Of a stretch of DNA of 64,000 nucleotides, positions 40,735 through 52,363 are shown piece after piece. The position numbers were made by a program, and so were the translations under genes. This DNA is from Nitrosomonas sp. (GTDB lineage: Bacteria; Pseudomonadota; Gammaproteobacteria; Burkholderiales; Nitrosomonadaceae): NCBI GenBank assembly GCA_016708955.1, contig JADJES010000005.1, positions 62,001-126,000 of the forward strand, read 5' to 3'. Position 1 is the first letter of the stretch, and the number at the start of each line of letters is the position of its first letter. A model generated the notes under the pieces. The model did no database searches. It was not told where the DNA came from and saw only the letters and a program-made list of their open reading frames with translations.

Positions 40735-41720
40735 TTAGTCGTAAAATAATCGCGCTGATTTTATTGTTAGCATTTGGTTTTTCAGCAGCATTCGCGCAAG
40801 AGTTACCCCGTTCATCTGAAAGTGCACTTAATTGGTTGAAGAGAATGGCCGATGCACCACGTCGGCACAATTATTCTGGGACATTTGTTTACTATGCTGA
40901 TGGCCATATAGAAACATCACGTATTGTGCACAAAGTTGATTCAATCAGTGAGCGTGAGAGAATTGAGGTTTTAGACGGATCGCCGAGAATCGTTTTTCGT
41001 AATAACGATGAAATGAAATGTTATCTGCCGGATAGTAAAAGAATATACACGGAGAAGCGTTGGTTCCGTAAGTTTTTTCCTGATATTCTTCCCCAGCCTT
41101 TTGATAATGTTATTGATGAAAATTATTACGTTAAAGAAGATGGATTTGAACGGGTAACGGATCATCAATGTCAAGTTCTATCGCTGACACCCAGAGATTC
41201 TTTGCGTCATGGTCATCAATTCTGGATTGATGTTGAAACGGGCTTGTTACTGAAAGCTGCAGTAGTAAAGGGAAATGAAATCATTGAGCAATTTGCATTT
41301 GCACAATTGGAAATTGACGGAGAAATTCATTCCGATTCATTGAAACCGAGTCAATCTATGGTTCAAGAGGAATGGAAGGTAACTGATTTAATCACTTCCT
41401 TTTTAAAAGCGGGTGAACTGAAATGGCAAGTTATGAGTTTGCCTGCTGGCTTTAAGAAGATAGTTGAAATGAAACGTAATCTAGCTGAGAAACCTACATT
41501 GGTGGATCACATTGCTTTATCCGATGGACTTGCAACAGTTTCTGTTTTTATAGAACCGATCGCGCAAGATGCTCCGGCATCCCTGCCAGGGTTCTTTACA
41601 AGCCGTGGTGCAATTAACATATATGTTCGTATACTGGGCGATTATAAAATAACAACGGTTGGTGAAGTTCCGTTGGAAACTATAAAATTAATCGGGGATT
41701 CTGTCATCAAGAAGGATTGA
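40731..41720 (+). CDS. rseB: Periplasmic sigma-E regulator RseB/MucB
   Basis: A 329-residue exported protein. The signal peptide (KIIALILLLAFGFSAAFA, cut before QELPR) is clear. The MucB/RseB N-terminal domain has NWLKRMADAPRRHNYSGTF and VYYADGHIETSRIVHKVD; the C-terminal domain contains DHIALSDGLATVSVFIEP. RseB binds RseA and shields it from cleavage until lipid or LPS stress. It overlaps rseA. Intact. Confidence 0.92.
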   Translation: MISRKIIALILLLAFGFSAAFAQELPRSSESALNWLKRMADAPRRHNYSGTFVYYADGHIETSRIVHKVDSISERERIEVLDGSPRIVFRNNDEMKCYLPDSKRIYTEKRWFRKFFPDILPQPFDNVIDENYYVKEDGFERVTDHQCQVLSLTPRDSLRHGHQFWIDVETGLLLKAAVVKGNEIIEQFAFAQLEIDGEIHSDSLKPSQSMVQEEWKVTDLITSFLKAGELKWQVMSLPAGFKKIVEMKRNLAEKPTLVDHIALSDGLATVSVFIEPIAQDAPASLPGFFTSRGAINIYVRILGDYKITTVGEVPLETIKLIGDSVIKKD

Positions 41721-41967
41721 GTTCCTTTCAATTGAACGTTATGTAGATTTGTATTTATGCCCTGGATTAAAAGTTTAATGAAATTGATTTGAAGCTGGCT
41801 TATTATTCAAAGACGTGTCACTATGCGCGCTTTGGCCTGAATTCAGTTAAATATCCTGTTTTTTTCTTCATACATTCCTCTAATTAGAGAATTGAATATA
41901 TTCCCCGAATTGATCGGTAAATTACATGCATATTAACGTTAACTACTTGCACAGGTTTATTGTGAGG

Positions 41968-43393
41968 ATGAAAATCATGTTTCAGCTTGTATTAATCTCA
42001 TTATTTTTCTATTCTTCAACAGCTTTGGCGCAGGCCAATGAATTGCCAGATTTTACTGGATTGGTTGAAAAACATGGTGCAGCAGTGGTAAATATCAGTG
42101 CCGTACAGAATTTAAACACATTTAATAATCAAGTTCTTCCTGAAATACCTGGTATTCCTGAGAATTCACCTTTTTATGATTTTTTTAAACGGCATATGCA
42201 GCCCTTTTCCTGCACCGAGAAAATCTGAACCTAAATCTTTAGGATCAGGTTTTATTATTAGCTCGGATGGTTATATTTTAACCAATGCGCATGTTGTTGA
42301 AACTGCTGATGAGATTACCGTGAAGCTGAATGACAAGCGTGAATTTGTAGCTGAAATTATCGGCACCGATCGAAAAACAGATATTGCATTAATCAAGATA
42401 GATTCAACTGATTTACCCAAAGTCACACAAGGAAATCCAGAAAATCTTAAAGTTGGCGAATGGGTGGTTGCAATCGGCTCACCTTTCGGCTTCGAGCATA
42501 GCGTGACCGCTGGTATTGTGAGTGCGAAAGGACGTTCCCTCGCACAGGAAAATTTTGTTCCATTTATCCAAACGGATGTGGCGATCAATCCAGGAAATTC
42601 TGGCGGACCATTGTTTAACATGCGAGGTGAGGTGGTTGGTATTAACTCTCAAATCTACAGCCGGACGGGTGGGTTTATGGGATTGTCATTTGCCATACCG
42701 ATTAATGTTGCAACTGAAATTGCGGATCAATTAAAAGTCAGTGGCAAAGTAAGCCGTGGAAGAATTGGCGTAATGATTCAAGAAGTCACTAAAGAATTAG
42801 CAGAATCATTTGGTCTGTCTGATGGGAATGGTGCTTTAGTTGTTACCGTGGAAAAAGGCGGACCAGCAGATCGAGCAGGAATTAAAGCACGCGATATCAT
42901 ATTGCAGTTTGATGAAAAAAGAATTACAACCTCTGCTGATTTACCACGCACAGTCGGTAATACCAAACCGGGTTCAAAAGTTTCTATTCAGATTTGGCGA
43001 GATGGTTCTTTAAAAACTGTAAAAATCGAAGTTGGTGAAACACCTTCTGATGAAGCGGCAGAAAACCGTAAACTCAAGCAAGGTAAAAAACCTGATACTT
43101 CAAACCGTCTTGGACTGGCATTAAGCGAGATTACTGCCGAGCAAAAAAAACAATTGGAAATTACGAACGGATTATTGGTTGAAGACATGCAATCCGGTAT
43201 AGCCAGTCGTTCAGGGGTCAGGATTGGCGATATTATTCTCGGATTTAACAGTAAGGATGTGAGTAGTGTTGAACAGTTTAATGAGCTGTTGAAACAAGTA
43301 AAAAGTGGAAAAAATATCGCTTTACTCGTTAAAAGAGGGGACATTACTACGTTCATCACCATGAAACTTACTGATGATGACAAAAAGAATTGA
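41968..43393 (+). pseudogene. degP: DegP/MucD periplasmic serine protease (one frameshift)
   Basis: Periplasmic HtrA protease and chaperone of the sigma-E regulon. The start MKIMFQLVLI gives a signal peptide ending STALAQA. The frame breaks at T4 (42205-42208): dropping one T joins FFKRHMQPF to PAPRKSEPKSLGSG. The catalytic triad is intact downstream: H in TNAHVVE, D in RKTDIALIK and S in NPGNSGGPLF, followed by two PDZ domains. As sequenced only a 87-residue fragment or a leaderless protease could be made. The clean coding sense on both sides makes an assembly indel likely. It ends overlapping the next gene. Confidence 0.9.
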
Positions 43394-43667
43394 ATCAACT
43401 CCCTTTACCCCGGATCAAGTAAAAAAACTGATCGTATATGGGCGTGAAGATTGTCACCTCTGTCAAGAGATGATAGTTGCTCTGAAAAATTTTCAAGTGC
43501 AAGTATCTTTTGAGTTTCATGTTGTTGATATCGACTCCGATCCAGAACTAATTGTGCTTTATGGAGAGAAAATTCCAGTGCTGATGTCTCCATTGACTAA
43601 CCAAGTGATTTGTCATTATTTTCTTGATGTGGCAGCTTTAGATGGTTATCTTGGCGAGTTTGGCTAG
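43374..43667 (+). CDS. Glutaredoxin-family thiol protein (DUF836)
   Basis: A 97-residue thioredoxin-fold protein with the redox motif CHLC in [12 protein letters not shown], and the cis-proline segment GEKIPVLM. Proteins of this family commonly sit between degP and lepA in betaproteobacteria. Probably a small disulfide reductase; partner unknown. Its start overlaps the degP stop by about 20 bases, indicating operon coupling. Confidence 0.85.
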   Translation: MMTKRIESTPFTPDQVKKLIVYGREDCHLCQEMIVALKNFQVQVSFEFHVVDIDSDPELIVLYGEKIPVLMSPLTNQVICHYFLDVAALDGYLGEFG

Positions 43668-43768
43668 AATGCTGCCTTTTTCAACTACCAATACAATATT
43701 TTAATATCCGGTTCTACAACGTAAATTTCCATATTACTGGAACATATTTTTTTATATTTCATATCCTG

Positions 43769-45562
43769 ATGCAGCATATTCGTAATTTCTCCATCATTGC
43801 ACATATTGATCACGGCAAATCTACATTGGCAGATCGTATTATCCATTTATGCGGCGGCCTATCCGATCGTGAAATGGAAGAACAAGTATTGGATTCCATG
43901 GATTTGGAGCGTGAAAGAGGCATTACCATCAAAGCACAGACTGCGGCACTACACTATAAAGCAAGAAATGGTGAGATTTATTTATTGAATTTAATTGATA
44001 CACCCGGGCACGTTGATTTTTCTTATGAAGTCTCTCGTTCTCTTGCCGCATGTGAGGGGGCGCTGCTTGTTGTGGATGCATCGCAGGGTGTTGAAGCGCA
44101 GACGGTTGCAAATTGTTATACCGCAATTGAGCAGGGTGTAGAGGTTGTACCCGTTTTAAATAAGATTGATTTGCCGGCTGCCGATCCCGTGCGCGTTATC
44201 AGCAACATTGAGGAAGTAATTGGAATTGATGCGCAAGATGCGGTTAGAGTCAGTGCAAAAACTGGAGTAGGTGTAGAGGATGTTTTAGAAGCACTGATTA
44301 CAAAAATCCCTGCGCCGAAAGGAGATCCAAATGCACCGTTAAAAGCGCTAATTATCGATTCCTGGTTTGATAATTATGTTGGCGTCGTTATACTTGTCAG
44401 AGTAATGGATGGCACAATAAAACCTGGTGATAAGATTTTATTGATGGCCAGTAAGGCAGTGCAGACGTGTGAACATGTGGGCGTATTTGTACCTAAATCA
44501 CTTTATCGTGAAACGCTTAGTGCAGGAGAAGTTGGCTTTATCATCTCCGGTATCAAGGAACTGGATGCGGCAAAGGTTGGTGATACAGTAACGTCAGCAA
44601 TCCGTCCAGCCGAAACACCGTTACAGGGTTTTAAAGAAATAAAACCACAGGTATTTGCCGGATTGTACCCGATCGAGTCCAACCAGTATGACGCTTTACG
44701 TTCAGCATTGGAAAAACTGAAACTGAACGACTCGTCACTGCATTTTGAACCGGAAGTATCCCAAGCGCTTGGTTTCGGTTTTCGTTGCGGCTTTCTCGGG
44801 TTGTTGCACATGGATATTGTGCAGGAACGGTTAGAAAGAGAATATGACATGGATTTGATTACCACTGCACCAACAGTGGTCTATCAAATACTGATGCGCG
44901 ATGGGACGATGATTGAAATTGAAAACCCATCAAAAATCCCCGATCTTTCTAGAATTGCTGAAATTCGCGAGCCCATTATTACTTCAACGATCTTAGTGCC
45001 GGAAGAATTTGTTGGAGCAGTGATTACATTGTGCGTTAGTAAGCGTGGAAACCAAACGAATATGCAATATATGGGTAAGCAAGTCATGCTTACCTATGAG
45101 ATGCCTTTAAACGAAGTTGTAATGGACTTTTTTGACCGTTTGAAATCGACCAGTCGCGGTTATGCTTCATTGGATTATGAATTCAAAGAATTTCGCGCTT
45201 CAGATTTAGTGAAACTGGATATATTGATTAATGGTGATAAAGTCGATGCGCTATCCCTGATTATCCATCGAAGCAGTAGTCAATATCGAGGCCGCGAATT
45301 AGTGCAGAAAATGCGTCAATTAATTCCTCGTCAAATGTTTGATATCGCCGTTCAAGCAGCGATTGGCGCTCATATTATTGCGCGTGAGACGGTTAAGGCA
45401 TTACGTAAGAATGTGTTGGCAAAATGTTACGGCGGCGATATAACCCGTAAACGAAAGTTGCTGGAGAAACAAAAAGCAGGTAAAAAGAGAATGAAACGGG
45501 TCGGTAATGTAGAAATTCCGCAAGAAGCATTTCTGGCAATTTTGCAGGTTGATAATAAATAA
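43769..45562 (+). CDS. lepA: Elongation factor 4 (LepA)
   Basis: A 597-residue translational GTPase that acts on stalled or mistranslocated ribosomes. G motifs: [26 protein letters not shown] and [10 protein letters not shown]. Domains follow the LepA order: G, II, III, V and the LepA-specific C-terminal domain ending with [18 protein letters not shown]. Normal length. It begins the lepA-lepB-rnc-era cluster. Confidence 0.97.
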   Translation: MQHIRNFSIIAHIDHGKSTLADRIIHLCGGLSDREMEEQVLDSMDLERERGITIKAQTAALHYKARNGEIYLLNLIDTPGHVDFSYEVSRSLAACEGALLVVDASQGVEAQTVANCYTAIEQGVEVVPVLNKIDLPAADPVRVISNIEEVIGIDAQDAVRVSAKTGVGVEDVLEALITKIPAPKGDPNAPLKALIIDSWFDNYVGVVILVRVMDGTIKPGDKILLMASKAVQTCEHVGVFVPKSLYRETLSAGEVGFIISGIKELDAAKVGDTVTSAIRPAETPLQGFKEIKPQVFAGLYPIESNQYDALRSALEKLKLNDSSLHFEPEVSQALGFGFRCGFLGLLHMDIVQERLEREYDMDLITTAPTVVYQILMRDGTMIEIENPSKIPDLSRIAEIREPIITSTILVPEEFVGAVITLCVSKRGNQTNMQYMGKQVMLTYEMPLNEVVMDFFDRLKSTSRGYASLDYEFKEFRASDLVKLDILINGDKVDALSLIIHRSSSQYRGRELVQKMRQLIPRQMFDIAVQAAIGAHIIARETVKALRKNVLAKCYGGDITRKRKLLEKQKAGKKRMKRVGNVEIPQEAFLAILQVDNK

Positions 45563-45653
45563 TGAATAGTAAAAATAGAGTTCTTTTATCTAATTTTGAA
45601 TTAAAGCTGAATTGCTTTAATTCGATATCGAATGTGTTACCAAAGGAATTAAA

Positions 45654-46457
45654 ATGAATTTTCCTTTGATTCTGTTTGTACTACTTGTAATTACCGGTAG
45701 TATTTGTTTATTAGATTATCTATTTTGGAAAAATAAACGTGCTGCGGATGAAAGCGAGCCTTGGTGGATCGAATATCCTAAAAGTTTTTTTCCAATCATT
45801 CTGATTGTTTTCAGTCTGCGCTCATTTGTGATTGAGCCGTTCAAAATACCTTCTGGCTCAATGATACCTACATTATTAGTCGGCGATTTCATTCTAGTCA
45901 ATAAATACACGTACGGGATTCGGCTTCCAGTCCTAAACAAGAAAGTTATGGATATGAATGAACCCAAGCGTGGCGATGTTTTAGTATTTCGCTATCCGGA
46001 AGATCCATCGATTGATTACATCAAACGTGTCATTGGTTTACCTGGCGATGTTATCACTTATCATAATAAACAACTAATTGTTAATGGTGAGGTGATAAAA
46101 ATGGAATACGAAGGCGACTACAAATATATTGAGTCAGGTTTTGGATATATTTATTCCGACAGATTTTCTGAATATTTGAACGAAGACAGTCATTCCATTC
46201 TTATTAATCAGGATGTGAAAGGACTTCAATATTCCAATGTAAGGCAATTCGAATTTCGAGATAATTGCAAGTATCATCGTACAGGATTCACTTGTGAAGT
46301 ACCAGCAGGCAGATATTTTACACTAGGCGATAATCGGGACAGCAGCAGTGATAGCCGCTATTGGGGTTTTGTTCCAGAAGAGAATATTGTTGGTAAGGCT
46401 TTTATGATTTGGTGGAACTTTGGAGATTTTGGCCGAATTGGACTATCCATTAAATAA
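45654..46457 (+). CDS. lepB: Signal peptidase I
   Basis: A 267-residue inner-membrane peptidase that removes signal peptides from exported proteins. Two N-terminal membrane spans (residues about 3-24 and 45-62) precede the catalytic serine S69 in IPSGSMIPTLLVGD and the lysine in DYIKRVIGLPGD. Box E (LGDNRDSSSDSRYWG) is present. The position after lepA is classic. Confidence 0.96.
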   Translation: MNFPLILFVLLVITGSICLLDYLFWKNKRAADESEPWWIEYPKSFFPIILIVFSLRSFVIEPFKIPSGSMIPTLLVGDFILVNKYTYGIRLPVLNKKVMDMNEPKRGDVLVFRYPEDPSIDYIKRVIGLPGDVITYHNKQLIVNGEVIKMEYEGDYKYIESGFGYIYSDRFSEYLNEDSHSILINQDVKGLQYSNVRQFEFRDNCKYHRTGFTCEVPAGRYFTLGDNRDSSSDSRYWGFVPEENIVGKAFMIWWNFGDFGRIGLSIK

Positions 46458-46491
46458 TGCGTGAGGCTTTTTCTTGGATGAGGAGGTAAGC

Positions 46492-46863
46492 ATGAAGTAT
46501 CACAATATATTTCAAAAACAAAAAGGCATCAGTTTATCTGGTTTGCTGGTGTGGTCTGTGATCTTGATTTTGATCGCCATTTCCGGTTTGAAGATTGTTC
46601 CTGCTTATATTGAATATTCCACCATCCAAAAAAACTTAACAGCAATAGTCAAGGATACTAATTCGCAGAATATGGATCTGAATCAAATAAGACTATCGTT
46701 TAATAGGCGTGCCCAGATTGATAATATTAAATCCATTAGCGGGCAAGATATTAAAATCAATAAGGAGAATGGTCGTATTGTTTTGCGCGCAGAATATACA
46801 ACAAAGATTCCACTCATCTCCAACTTGTCTTTAAATATTGATTTTGAAGCCATCAGCGATTGA
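46492..46863 (+). CDS. DUF4845 membrane protein
   Basis: A 123-residue protein with an N-terminal membrane anchor (GISLSGLLVWSVILILIAISG) and a short periplasmic domain. It belongs to the DUF4845 family that sits between lepB and rnc in many betaproteobacteria. The N-terminus resembles a type IV pilin-like leader, but function is unknown. I chose ATG 46492 (GGAGG five bases before it) over 46474. It overlaps rnc. Confidence 0.82.
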   Translation: MKYHNIFQKQKGISLSGLLVWSVILILIAISGLKIVPAYIEYSTIQKNLTAIVKDTNSQNMDLNQIRLSFNRRAQIDNIKSISGQDIKINKENGRIVLRAEYTTKIPLISNLSLNIDFEAISD

Positions 46864-47593
46864 TACTAAGCAATACGATGCCAATGACGCTATACAGAGC
46901 AATTATTTATTTTTAATAGATACATTCTGTAAACGCATCGGATATTCTTTCACTCAGTTCAAATTACTGCAAGAAGCATTGACGCATCGAAGTCATAGTG
47001 CATTTCATAACGAACGTCTCGAATTTTTGGGCGATGCTGTATTGAATTGTGCGATTGCCGGGTTAATTTATAAATATTTCCCGGACTTGCCGGAAGGACA
47101 TTTATCACGGCTTCGCGCCAATTTTGTTAATCAGCAGGCATTATCAGATATGGCGCTAAGTCTGCAGATGGATAAGCTGATCCGATTAGGGGAAGGCGAG
47201 CTAAAGAGCGGCGGTTGTCATCGCCCTTCCATTCTTGCTGATGCCTTAGAAGCTGTATTGGGTGCCATTTATCTGGATAGTAATTATGCCCGGGCTGAGG
47301 ATGTGATTATGACACTTTACTTGCCTTTAATGCAAGATATTGATTTCAAAACACAAAGTAAAGATCCAAAAACCTTATTGCAGGAATTCTTGCAAAGCCA
47401 GAAATTGGCATTGCCGGAATATGTGGTGGTTACAACTAGCGGAAAAGCACATAAACAGAAATTTAAAGTGGAATGTGTGATACCTATGTTTAATATTCGC
47501 ACCGTAGGCGAAGGTGCGAGCCGCCGTAGTGCAGAACAAGCAGCAGCAAAATTAGCTTATGAAGAAGCATGTCCGCATCAAGATTATTTCTAA
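46838..47593 (+). CDS. rnc: Ribonuclease III
   Basis: A 251-residue double-strand RNA endonuclease that matures rRNA and controls mRNAs. The signature is ERLEFLGDAVLNCAIA, the second acidic site DALEAVLGAIYLD, and the C-terminal double-strand RNA-binding domain runs from DPKTLLQEFLQS to SRRSAEQAAAKLAYE. The start lies inside the previous gene by 26 bases, so the two are coupled. Confidence 0.96.
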   Translation: MILKPSAIDTKQYDANDAIQSNYLFLIDTFCKRIGYSFTQFKLLQEALTHRSHSAFHNERLEFLGDAVLNCAIAGLIYKYFPDLPEGHLSRLRANFVNQQALSDMALSLQMDKLIRLGEGELKSGGCHRPSILADALEAVLGAIYLDSNYARAEDVIMTLYLPLMQDIDFKTQSKDPKTLLQEFLQSQKLALPEYVVVTTSGKAHKQKFKVECVIPMFNIRTVGEGASRRSAEQAAAKLAYEEACPHQDYF

Positions 47594-47631
47594 TATGAAA
47601 GTTATTACGTTACTAGTTATGATTTATCAGA

Positions 47632-48525
47632 ATGGTCACTGAGGCCGATTTTCGCACTGGTTACATTGCCATTATTGGCCGTCCAAATGTTGGTAAATCA
47701 ACATTACTGAATAAGTTGCTGCAGCAAAAAATCAGTATTACATCCAAGAAAGCACAGACGACCCGTTTTCGGATTAACGGTATTTTAACGGATGCGCAAA
47801 CACAATTTGTTTTTGTTGATACACCAGGTTTTCAAACGCAATATACTAATCGTTTAAATACTGCAATGAATCGGGTAGTAACGCAAAGTATGCAAGATGT
47901 GGATGTTATTTTGTTTGTTATTGAAGCAATGCATTTTGATCAACGCGATCTTAGCGCTCTAAAGATTCTTCCGAAGAATGTTCCGGTTATTTTAGTGATG
48001 AATAAGATCGATAAACTGGCTGACAAGAATCAATTGCTGCCATTCTTAAATAACATGGCGGAAATATTTGAATTTGCAGCTATTATACCGGTTAGCGCCA
48101 TGCATAAAATGCAATTACCAGAGCTTCTTACTACAATTCGCACCTATCTACCAGTTAACCAACCTTTATTTGATAAGGACGAAATAACAGATCGCAGTCA
48201 GCGGTTTATTGCGGGAGAATTTATTCGTGAGAAACTGTTCCGTTTAGTCGGTGATGAAATTCCCTATTCAACCAGTGTTATGGTGGATCAGTTTAACCTA
48301 GAAGGCGAATTGCACAGGATTTATGCAACAATTCTTGTTGAGAAACCGAATCAGAAAGCGATTATTATTGGGAAAAAAGGTGAGAAATTAAAGCAAATAG
48401 CCAGCCAGGCACGTAAGGATATGGAGCTGTTATTGGGGGGTAAAGTGTATCTGGAAGTCTGGGTTAAAGTTAAAAGTGGATGGGCTGATAGTGAAAGTGT
48501 ATTAAGAAATCTAGGGTATGAATAA
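47632..48525 (+). CDS. era: GTPase Era
   Basis: A 297-residue GTPase needed for 30S subunit maturation. G motifs: [23 protein letters not shown] and NKIDKLAD. The KH RNA-binding domain has [21 protein letters not shown]. Ends LRNLGYE as usual. Directly follows rnc. In most relatives recO comes next, but here pdxJ follows after only 48 bases. Confidence 0.97.
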   Translation: MVTEADFRTGYIAIIGRPNVGKSTLLNKLLQQKISITSKKAQTTRFRINGILTDAQTQFVFVDTPGFQTQYTNRLNTAMNRVVTQSMQDVDVILFVIEAMHFDQRDLSALKILPKNVPVILVMNKIDKLADKNQLLPFLNNMAEIFEFAAIIPVSAMHKMQLPELLTTIRTYLPVNQPLFDKDEITDRSQRFIAGEFIREKLFRLVGDEIPYSTSVMVDQFNLEGELHRIYATILVEKPNQKAIIIGKKGEKLKQIASQARKDMELLLGGKVYLEVWVKVKSGWADSESVLRNLGYE

Positions 48526-48573
48526 ACAGATCTAAGCTATTCTTATTTGCTGGCATTTTGGGAAACATAAATT

Positions 48574-49299
48574 ATGATTGAATTAGGCGTCAATATTGAT
48601 CATGTGGCCACATTACGACAGGCACGTGGAACAAGCTATCCGGATCCAATTGAAGCGGCACTGATCGCTGAATCAGCCGGTGCTGATGCCATCACATTGC
48701 ATTTGCGTGAAGATCGCCGCCATATTCAGGATCGCGATGTGGAAATTCTGCGTGACCGGTTAACGACAAGAATGAATCTTGAAAGTGCCGTGACTGAAGA
48801 AATGATCAGTATCGCACTTAAAATAAAGCCCCATGATATTTGCCTGGTGCCTGAAAGACGTGAGGAGTTGACGACAGAAGGCGGACTTGATGTCGTGAAA
48901 TATTTTGATCAAATAAAACGTGTCTGCCAAAAATTGGGGGAAGCGGGAATACGCGTTTCACTTTTCATCAACGCCGATCCGTTACAGATTGATGCAGCTG
49001 CTCGTGCCAGTGCACCCGTCATCGAGATCCATACAGGTAGTTTTGCCGATGCAGTTACTCCAGAGGCGCAAGAAAAGCAATTTGCCGAAGTAAAAAAGGC
49101 GGTTGCAATGGGCATTGATCTCGGTTTAAAAGTAAATGCCGGACATGGTCTGCATTATGAAAATGTTCAACCAATTGCTGCGCTACCTGAAATATCTGAA
49201 CTGAATATCGGTCACGCTATTGTTGCCAGAGCTATTTTTGTTGGGTTTAAGCAGGCAGTACAAGAAATGAAACAGCTCATGCTTGAGGCGCGCGAATGA
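48574..49299 (+). CDS. pdxJ: Pyridoxine 5'-phosphate synthase
   Basis: A 241-residue TIM-barrel enzyme that joins deoxyxylulose phosphate and 3-amino-2-oxopropyl phosphate to make pyridoxine phosphate (vitamin B6). Motifs: [14 protein letters not shown] at the N-terminus, [14 protein letters not shown] and [14 protein letters not shown]. Overlaps acpS (ATGA). Confidence 0.97.
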   Translation: MIELGVNIDHVATLRQARGTSYPDPIEAALIAESAGADAITLHLREDRRHIQDRDVEILRDRLTTRMNLESAVTEEMISIALKIKPHDICLVPERREELTTEGGLDVVKYFDQIKRVCQKLGEAGIRVSLFINADPLQIDAAARASAPVIEIHTGSFADAVTPEAQEKQFAEVKKAVAMGIDLGLKVNAGHGLHYENVQPIAALPEISELNIGHAIVARAIFVGFKQAVQEMKQLMLEARE

Positions 49300-49673
49300 T
49301 CTATGGCATTGGAACCGATATTGTAGAATCTTCACGGATTGCACAATCGGTGGGTCGTTTTGGAGAACGATTTGCGCGACGTATATTAACCGATAGCGAA
49401 TGGGCGGAATATCACTCAAGTAGTAAGCCGGTTTTGTTTCTAGCCAGCCGCTTTGCTGCCAAAGAGGCGCTATCTAAAGCGATGGGAACAGGTTTGCGCC
49501 ATCCGGTTAATTTGACTTATATTACGATTACCCATGATAGTTTGGGAAAACCGTATTTTGAATTTCATCCTGAGCTCAATCAACTAATAAACGACAAAGG
49601 TATTACGCAACATCATCTTTCCATCAGTGATGAAATAAATATGGCTTGTGCTTTTGTCGTACTGGAGAAGTAA
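49296..49673 (+). CDS. acpS: Holo-[acyl-carrier-protein] synthase
   Basis: A 125-residue phosphopantetheinyl transferase that activates acyl carrier protein for fatty acid synthesis. Motifs: [12 protein letters not shown] (metal-binding D) and [15 protein letters not shown] (catalytic E/K). Overlaps pdxJ by 4 bases and is followed by nagZ two bases after the stop. Confidence 0.96.
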   Translation: MIYGIGTDIVESSRIAQSVGRFGERFARRILTDSEWAEYHSSSKPVLFLASRFAAKEALSKAMGTGLRHPVNLTYITITHDSLGKPYFEFHPELNQLINDKGITQHHLSISDEINMACAFVVLEK

Positions 49674-49675
49674 TC

Positions 49676-50728
49676 GTGTCACTTGGACCAGTGATGCTCG
49701 ATATCGCCGGTACACAACTGACCGAAGATGATATAAAAAGGCTTTTGCACCCGCTCACGGGTGGCATCATACTATTTACACGAAATTATTCCAACAATCG
49801 TCAACTGACGGAATTAACGCAGCAGATTCATGCGTTACGGAATCCCCATTTACTGATCGCAGTTGATCACGAAGGTGGCCGTGTTCAGCGTTTCCAGAAA
49901 GATTTTACAAAATTGCCTGCCATGCGTAAATTGGGGGAAATCTGGGATAAACAACCTGCCCGTGCCCGCCATCTTGCAAAACAGGTTGGCTTTGTTCTGG
50001 CAGCGGAGTTAAACGCTTGCGGTGTGGATTTTAGTTTCACACCTGTACTGGATCTTGACCATGGACAAAGCTGTGTTATCGGTGATCGTGCTTTCCACCA
50101 TGATCCCAACGCAGTTTCAGATCTCGCACATAATCTGATGCTTGGCCTCAGAAAAGGCGGCATGCTGGCGATAGGCAAACATTTTCCAGGTCACGGTTAT
50201 ATCCAAACCGATTCACATCTGGAAAAATCAATTGATCAGCGCCGATACATTGATATCGAAATGAATGATCTCATACCATTCCAGCACATGATTGATTCAG
50301 GATTGGCTGGAATAATGCCGGCACATGTGATTTATCCTGAAATTGATCAAAAACCTGCTGGCTTCTCAACAATCTGGCTGCAAAAAATTTTACGTACAGA
50401 CTTACAATTTGAAGGGTGCATTTTTAGTGATGATTTGAGTATGCGTGGCGCTGGTGATTATCTGGAATCAATGCTTTTGCGGGCACAAGCTGCGCTCACC
50501 GCAGGCTGTGACATGATACTGGTTTGCAATAATCCCGCCGGTGCAGATGAAATTTTAACCGGATTGCATTGGGAGATGCCGGCGACAAGCCTTTCTCGCC
50601 TTGCCCGTATGCACGCCAGGAATAATTTTGGTTCACTGACAAAATTGCACGAAAATGGCGAGTATGTCCAAGCAGTTCGTGAGATTGGTGCAATTGGATG
50701 CGAAAGTCAAGACCTGCCATTTCAGTAG
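49676..50728 (+). CDS. nagZ: Beta-N-acetylhexosaminidase
   Basis: A 350-residue glycoside hydrolase family 3 enzyme that cleaves GlcNAc-anhydroMurNAc peptides in cell-wall recycling. Motifs: [18 protein letters not shown] (substrate pocket with catalytic histidine) and [10 protein letters not shown] (nucleophile D). I chose GTG 49676, directly after acpS, because the frame upstream lies in acpS; the first residues are [12 protein letters not shown]. Confidence 0.93.
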   Translation: MSLGPVMLDIAGTQLTEDDIKRLLHPLTGGIILFTRNYSNNRQLTELTQQIHALRNPHLLIAVDHEGGRVQRFQKDFTKLPAMRKLGEIWDKQPARARHLAKQVGFVLAAELNACGVDFSFTPVLDLDHGQSCVIGDRAFHHDPNAVSDLAHNLMLGLRKGGMLAIGKHFPGHGYIQTDSHLEKSIDQRRYIDIEMNDLIPFQHMIDSGLAGIMPAHVIYPEIDQKPAGFSTIWLQKILRTDLQFEGCIFSDDLSMRGAGDYLESMLLRAQAALTAGCDMILVCNNPAGADEILTGLHWEMPATSLSRLARMHARNNFGSLTKLHENGEYVQAVREIGAIGCESQDLPFQ

Positions 50729-50826
50729 ACTGGTGATTTATTGATTAAAACGAATCATGAGCGACATCATCATTTTAATTTATAATCACTTCATCATTAA
50801 TAAGATTTTTTTATAAGGCTTTAATC

Positions 50827-52287
50827 ATGTCAGAAACGTTTGATGTAGCAGTTATTGGTGCGGGCCCAGGAGGGTATGTTGCGGCGATCCGCTGTGCACA
50901 GCTTGGTTTGAATACGATTTGTATCGATGAATGGAAAAATCCAAAAGATAAGGCGAGTCTTGGCGGTACCTGTTTAAATGTTGGCTGTATCCCATCTAAA
51001 GCCTTGCTGGAATCTTCGGAAAAATATTATCAAATAAAACACAAATTATCCGCTCACGGTATCACAACGGAAAATGTATCCGTGGATGTTCCCGTCATGA
51101 TTGCGCGCAAAGACAAAATTGTTACTACGTTTACTGCCGGTATTTCTTCGTTATTTAAGAAGAATAAAGTTAAAGCGATGCATGGCAAAGGAACATTATT
51201 AAAGCGGGAAGCGTCCGCAAATACTTGGCAAATAAATGTTTATGATAGTGGCAATACAGAAACTATTCAGGCAAAGCATGTCATTATAGCAACCGGTTCG
51301 GTACCGCGATCTTTATCGATCGCACCAATTGATAATGATAGGATCCTGGATAATTCCGGCGCTTTAGCGTTAACGGAAGCGCCCAAACGGCTGGGTGTTA
51401 TTGGTGCAGGTGTTATCGGCCTTGAAATGGGCAGTGTATGGCGCCGACTAGGGGCAGAAGTTACCATCCTTGAAGCGATGCCCGGATTCCTGATGGCAGC
51501 TGATGAACAAGTAGCCAAGGAAGCTAAGAGCATATTCGCCAAAGAATCCAGTTTGCAAATCAATACCGGAATTAATATCAAATCGGTCAAAACATCCAAG
51601 AATAATGTAGTTGTTAATTACAGTGATTCCAACAATCAGGAACAGATCTTGGAAGTCGATAAATTAATCATCGCCATTGGCCGTATCCCAAATACCAGAG
51701 GTCTGGGTGTTATAGATAACGGTTTACTACTAGACGAGCGTGGATTTATTGCGGTTGATGCATATTGCCGTACCAATCTTACTAACGTTTATGCGGTGGG
51801 GGATGTGGTGCGTGGCCCAATGTTGGCGCATAAAGCATCTGAAGAAGGCGTGGCCGTAGCTGAAATGATCATGCACCTTGAGCAAGGACGATCTAGTGAA
51901 CATGAGGCAGTCGATTTTAATATCATACCCTGGGTTATTTATACTGCACCCGAGATTGCCTGGGTGGGGAAAAATGAACAGGAATTGAAAGCTGCAGGCA
52001 TCACCTATAAAGCCGGGCAATTTTCTTTTATCGCTAACGGACGTGCGCGTGCCATGGGCGAGACCAGCGGGTTTATTAAAATATTAGCAGATGAAAAAAC
52101 TGACCGAGTATTGGGTGTTCATATGATCGGACCGCATGTTTCAGAACTTATTTCAGAAGCGGTAATGGCGATGAAATTTTCAGCCAGCAGTGAGGACATT
52201 GCTTGCATTGTTCATGCTCACCCGTCTTTATCGGAAGTGTTTCATGAAGCTGCTCTTGCCGTGGATAAGCGTGCTTTACATATCTAA
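50827..52287 (+). CDS. lpd: Dihydrolipoamide dehydrogenase
   Basis: A 486-residue flavoenzyme (E3) of the 2-oxoacid dehydrogenase and glycine cleavage complexes. FAD motif VIGAGPGGYVAAIRC, redox-active disulfide GGTCLNVGCIPSKALL, NAD motif GVIGAGVIGLEMGSVW and the C-terminal active-site His-Glu pair in VHAHPSLSEVFHEA. No E1 or E2 gene is adjacent, so it must serve complexes encoded elsewhere. Normal length. Confidence 0.96.
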   Translation: MSETFDVAVIGAGPGGYVAAIRCAQLGLNTICIDEWKNPKDKASLGGTCLNVGCIPSKALLESSEKYYQIKHKLSAHGITTENVSVDVPVMIARKDKIVTTFTAGISSLFKKNKVKAMHGKGTLLKREASANTWQINVYDSGNTETIQAKHVIIATGSVPRSLSIAPIDNDRILDNSGALALTEAPKRLGVIGAGVIGLEMGSVWRRLGAEVTILEAMPGFLMAADEQVAKEAKSIFAKESSLQINTGINIKSVKTSKNNVVVNYSDSNNQEQILEVDKLIIAIGRIPNTRGLGVIDNGLLLDERGFIAVDAYCRTNLTNVYAVGDVVRGPMLAHKASEEGVAVAEMIMHLEQGRSSEHEAVDFNIIPWVIYTAPEIAWVGKNEQELKAAGITYKAGQFSFIANGRARAMGETSGFIKILADEKTDRVLGVHMIGPHVSELISEAVMAMKFSASSEDIACIVHAHPSLSEVFHEAALAVDKRALHI

Positions 52288-52363
52288 GATTACAATAGCG
52301 TAATTTCTTTTATTTCTGCACTACTTATCCAAGTCTATTGCGTGTAATTGCGGCGTTTTAATT

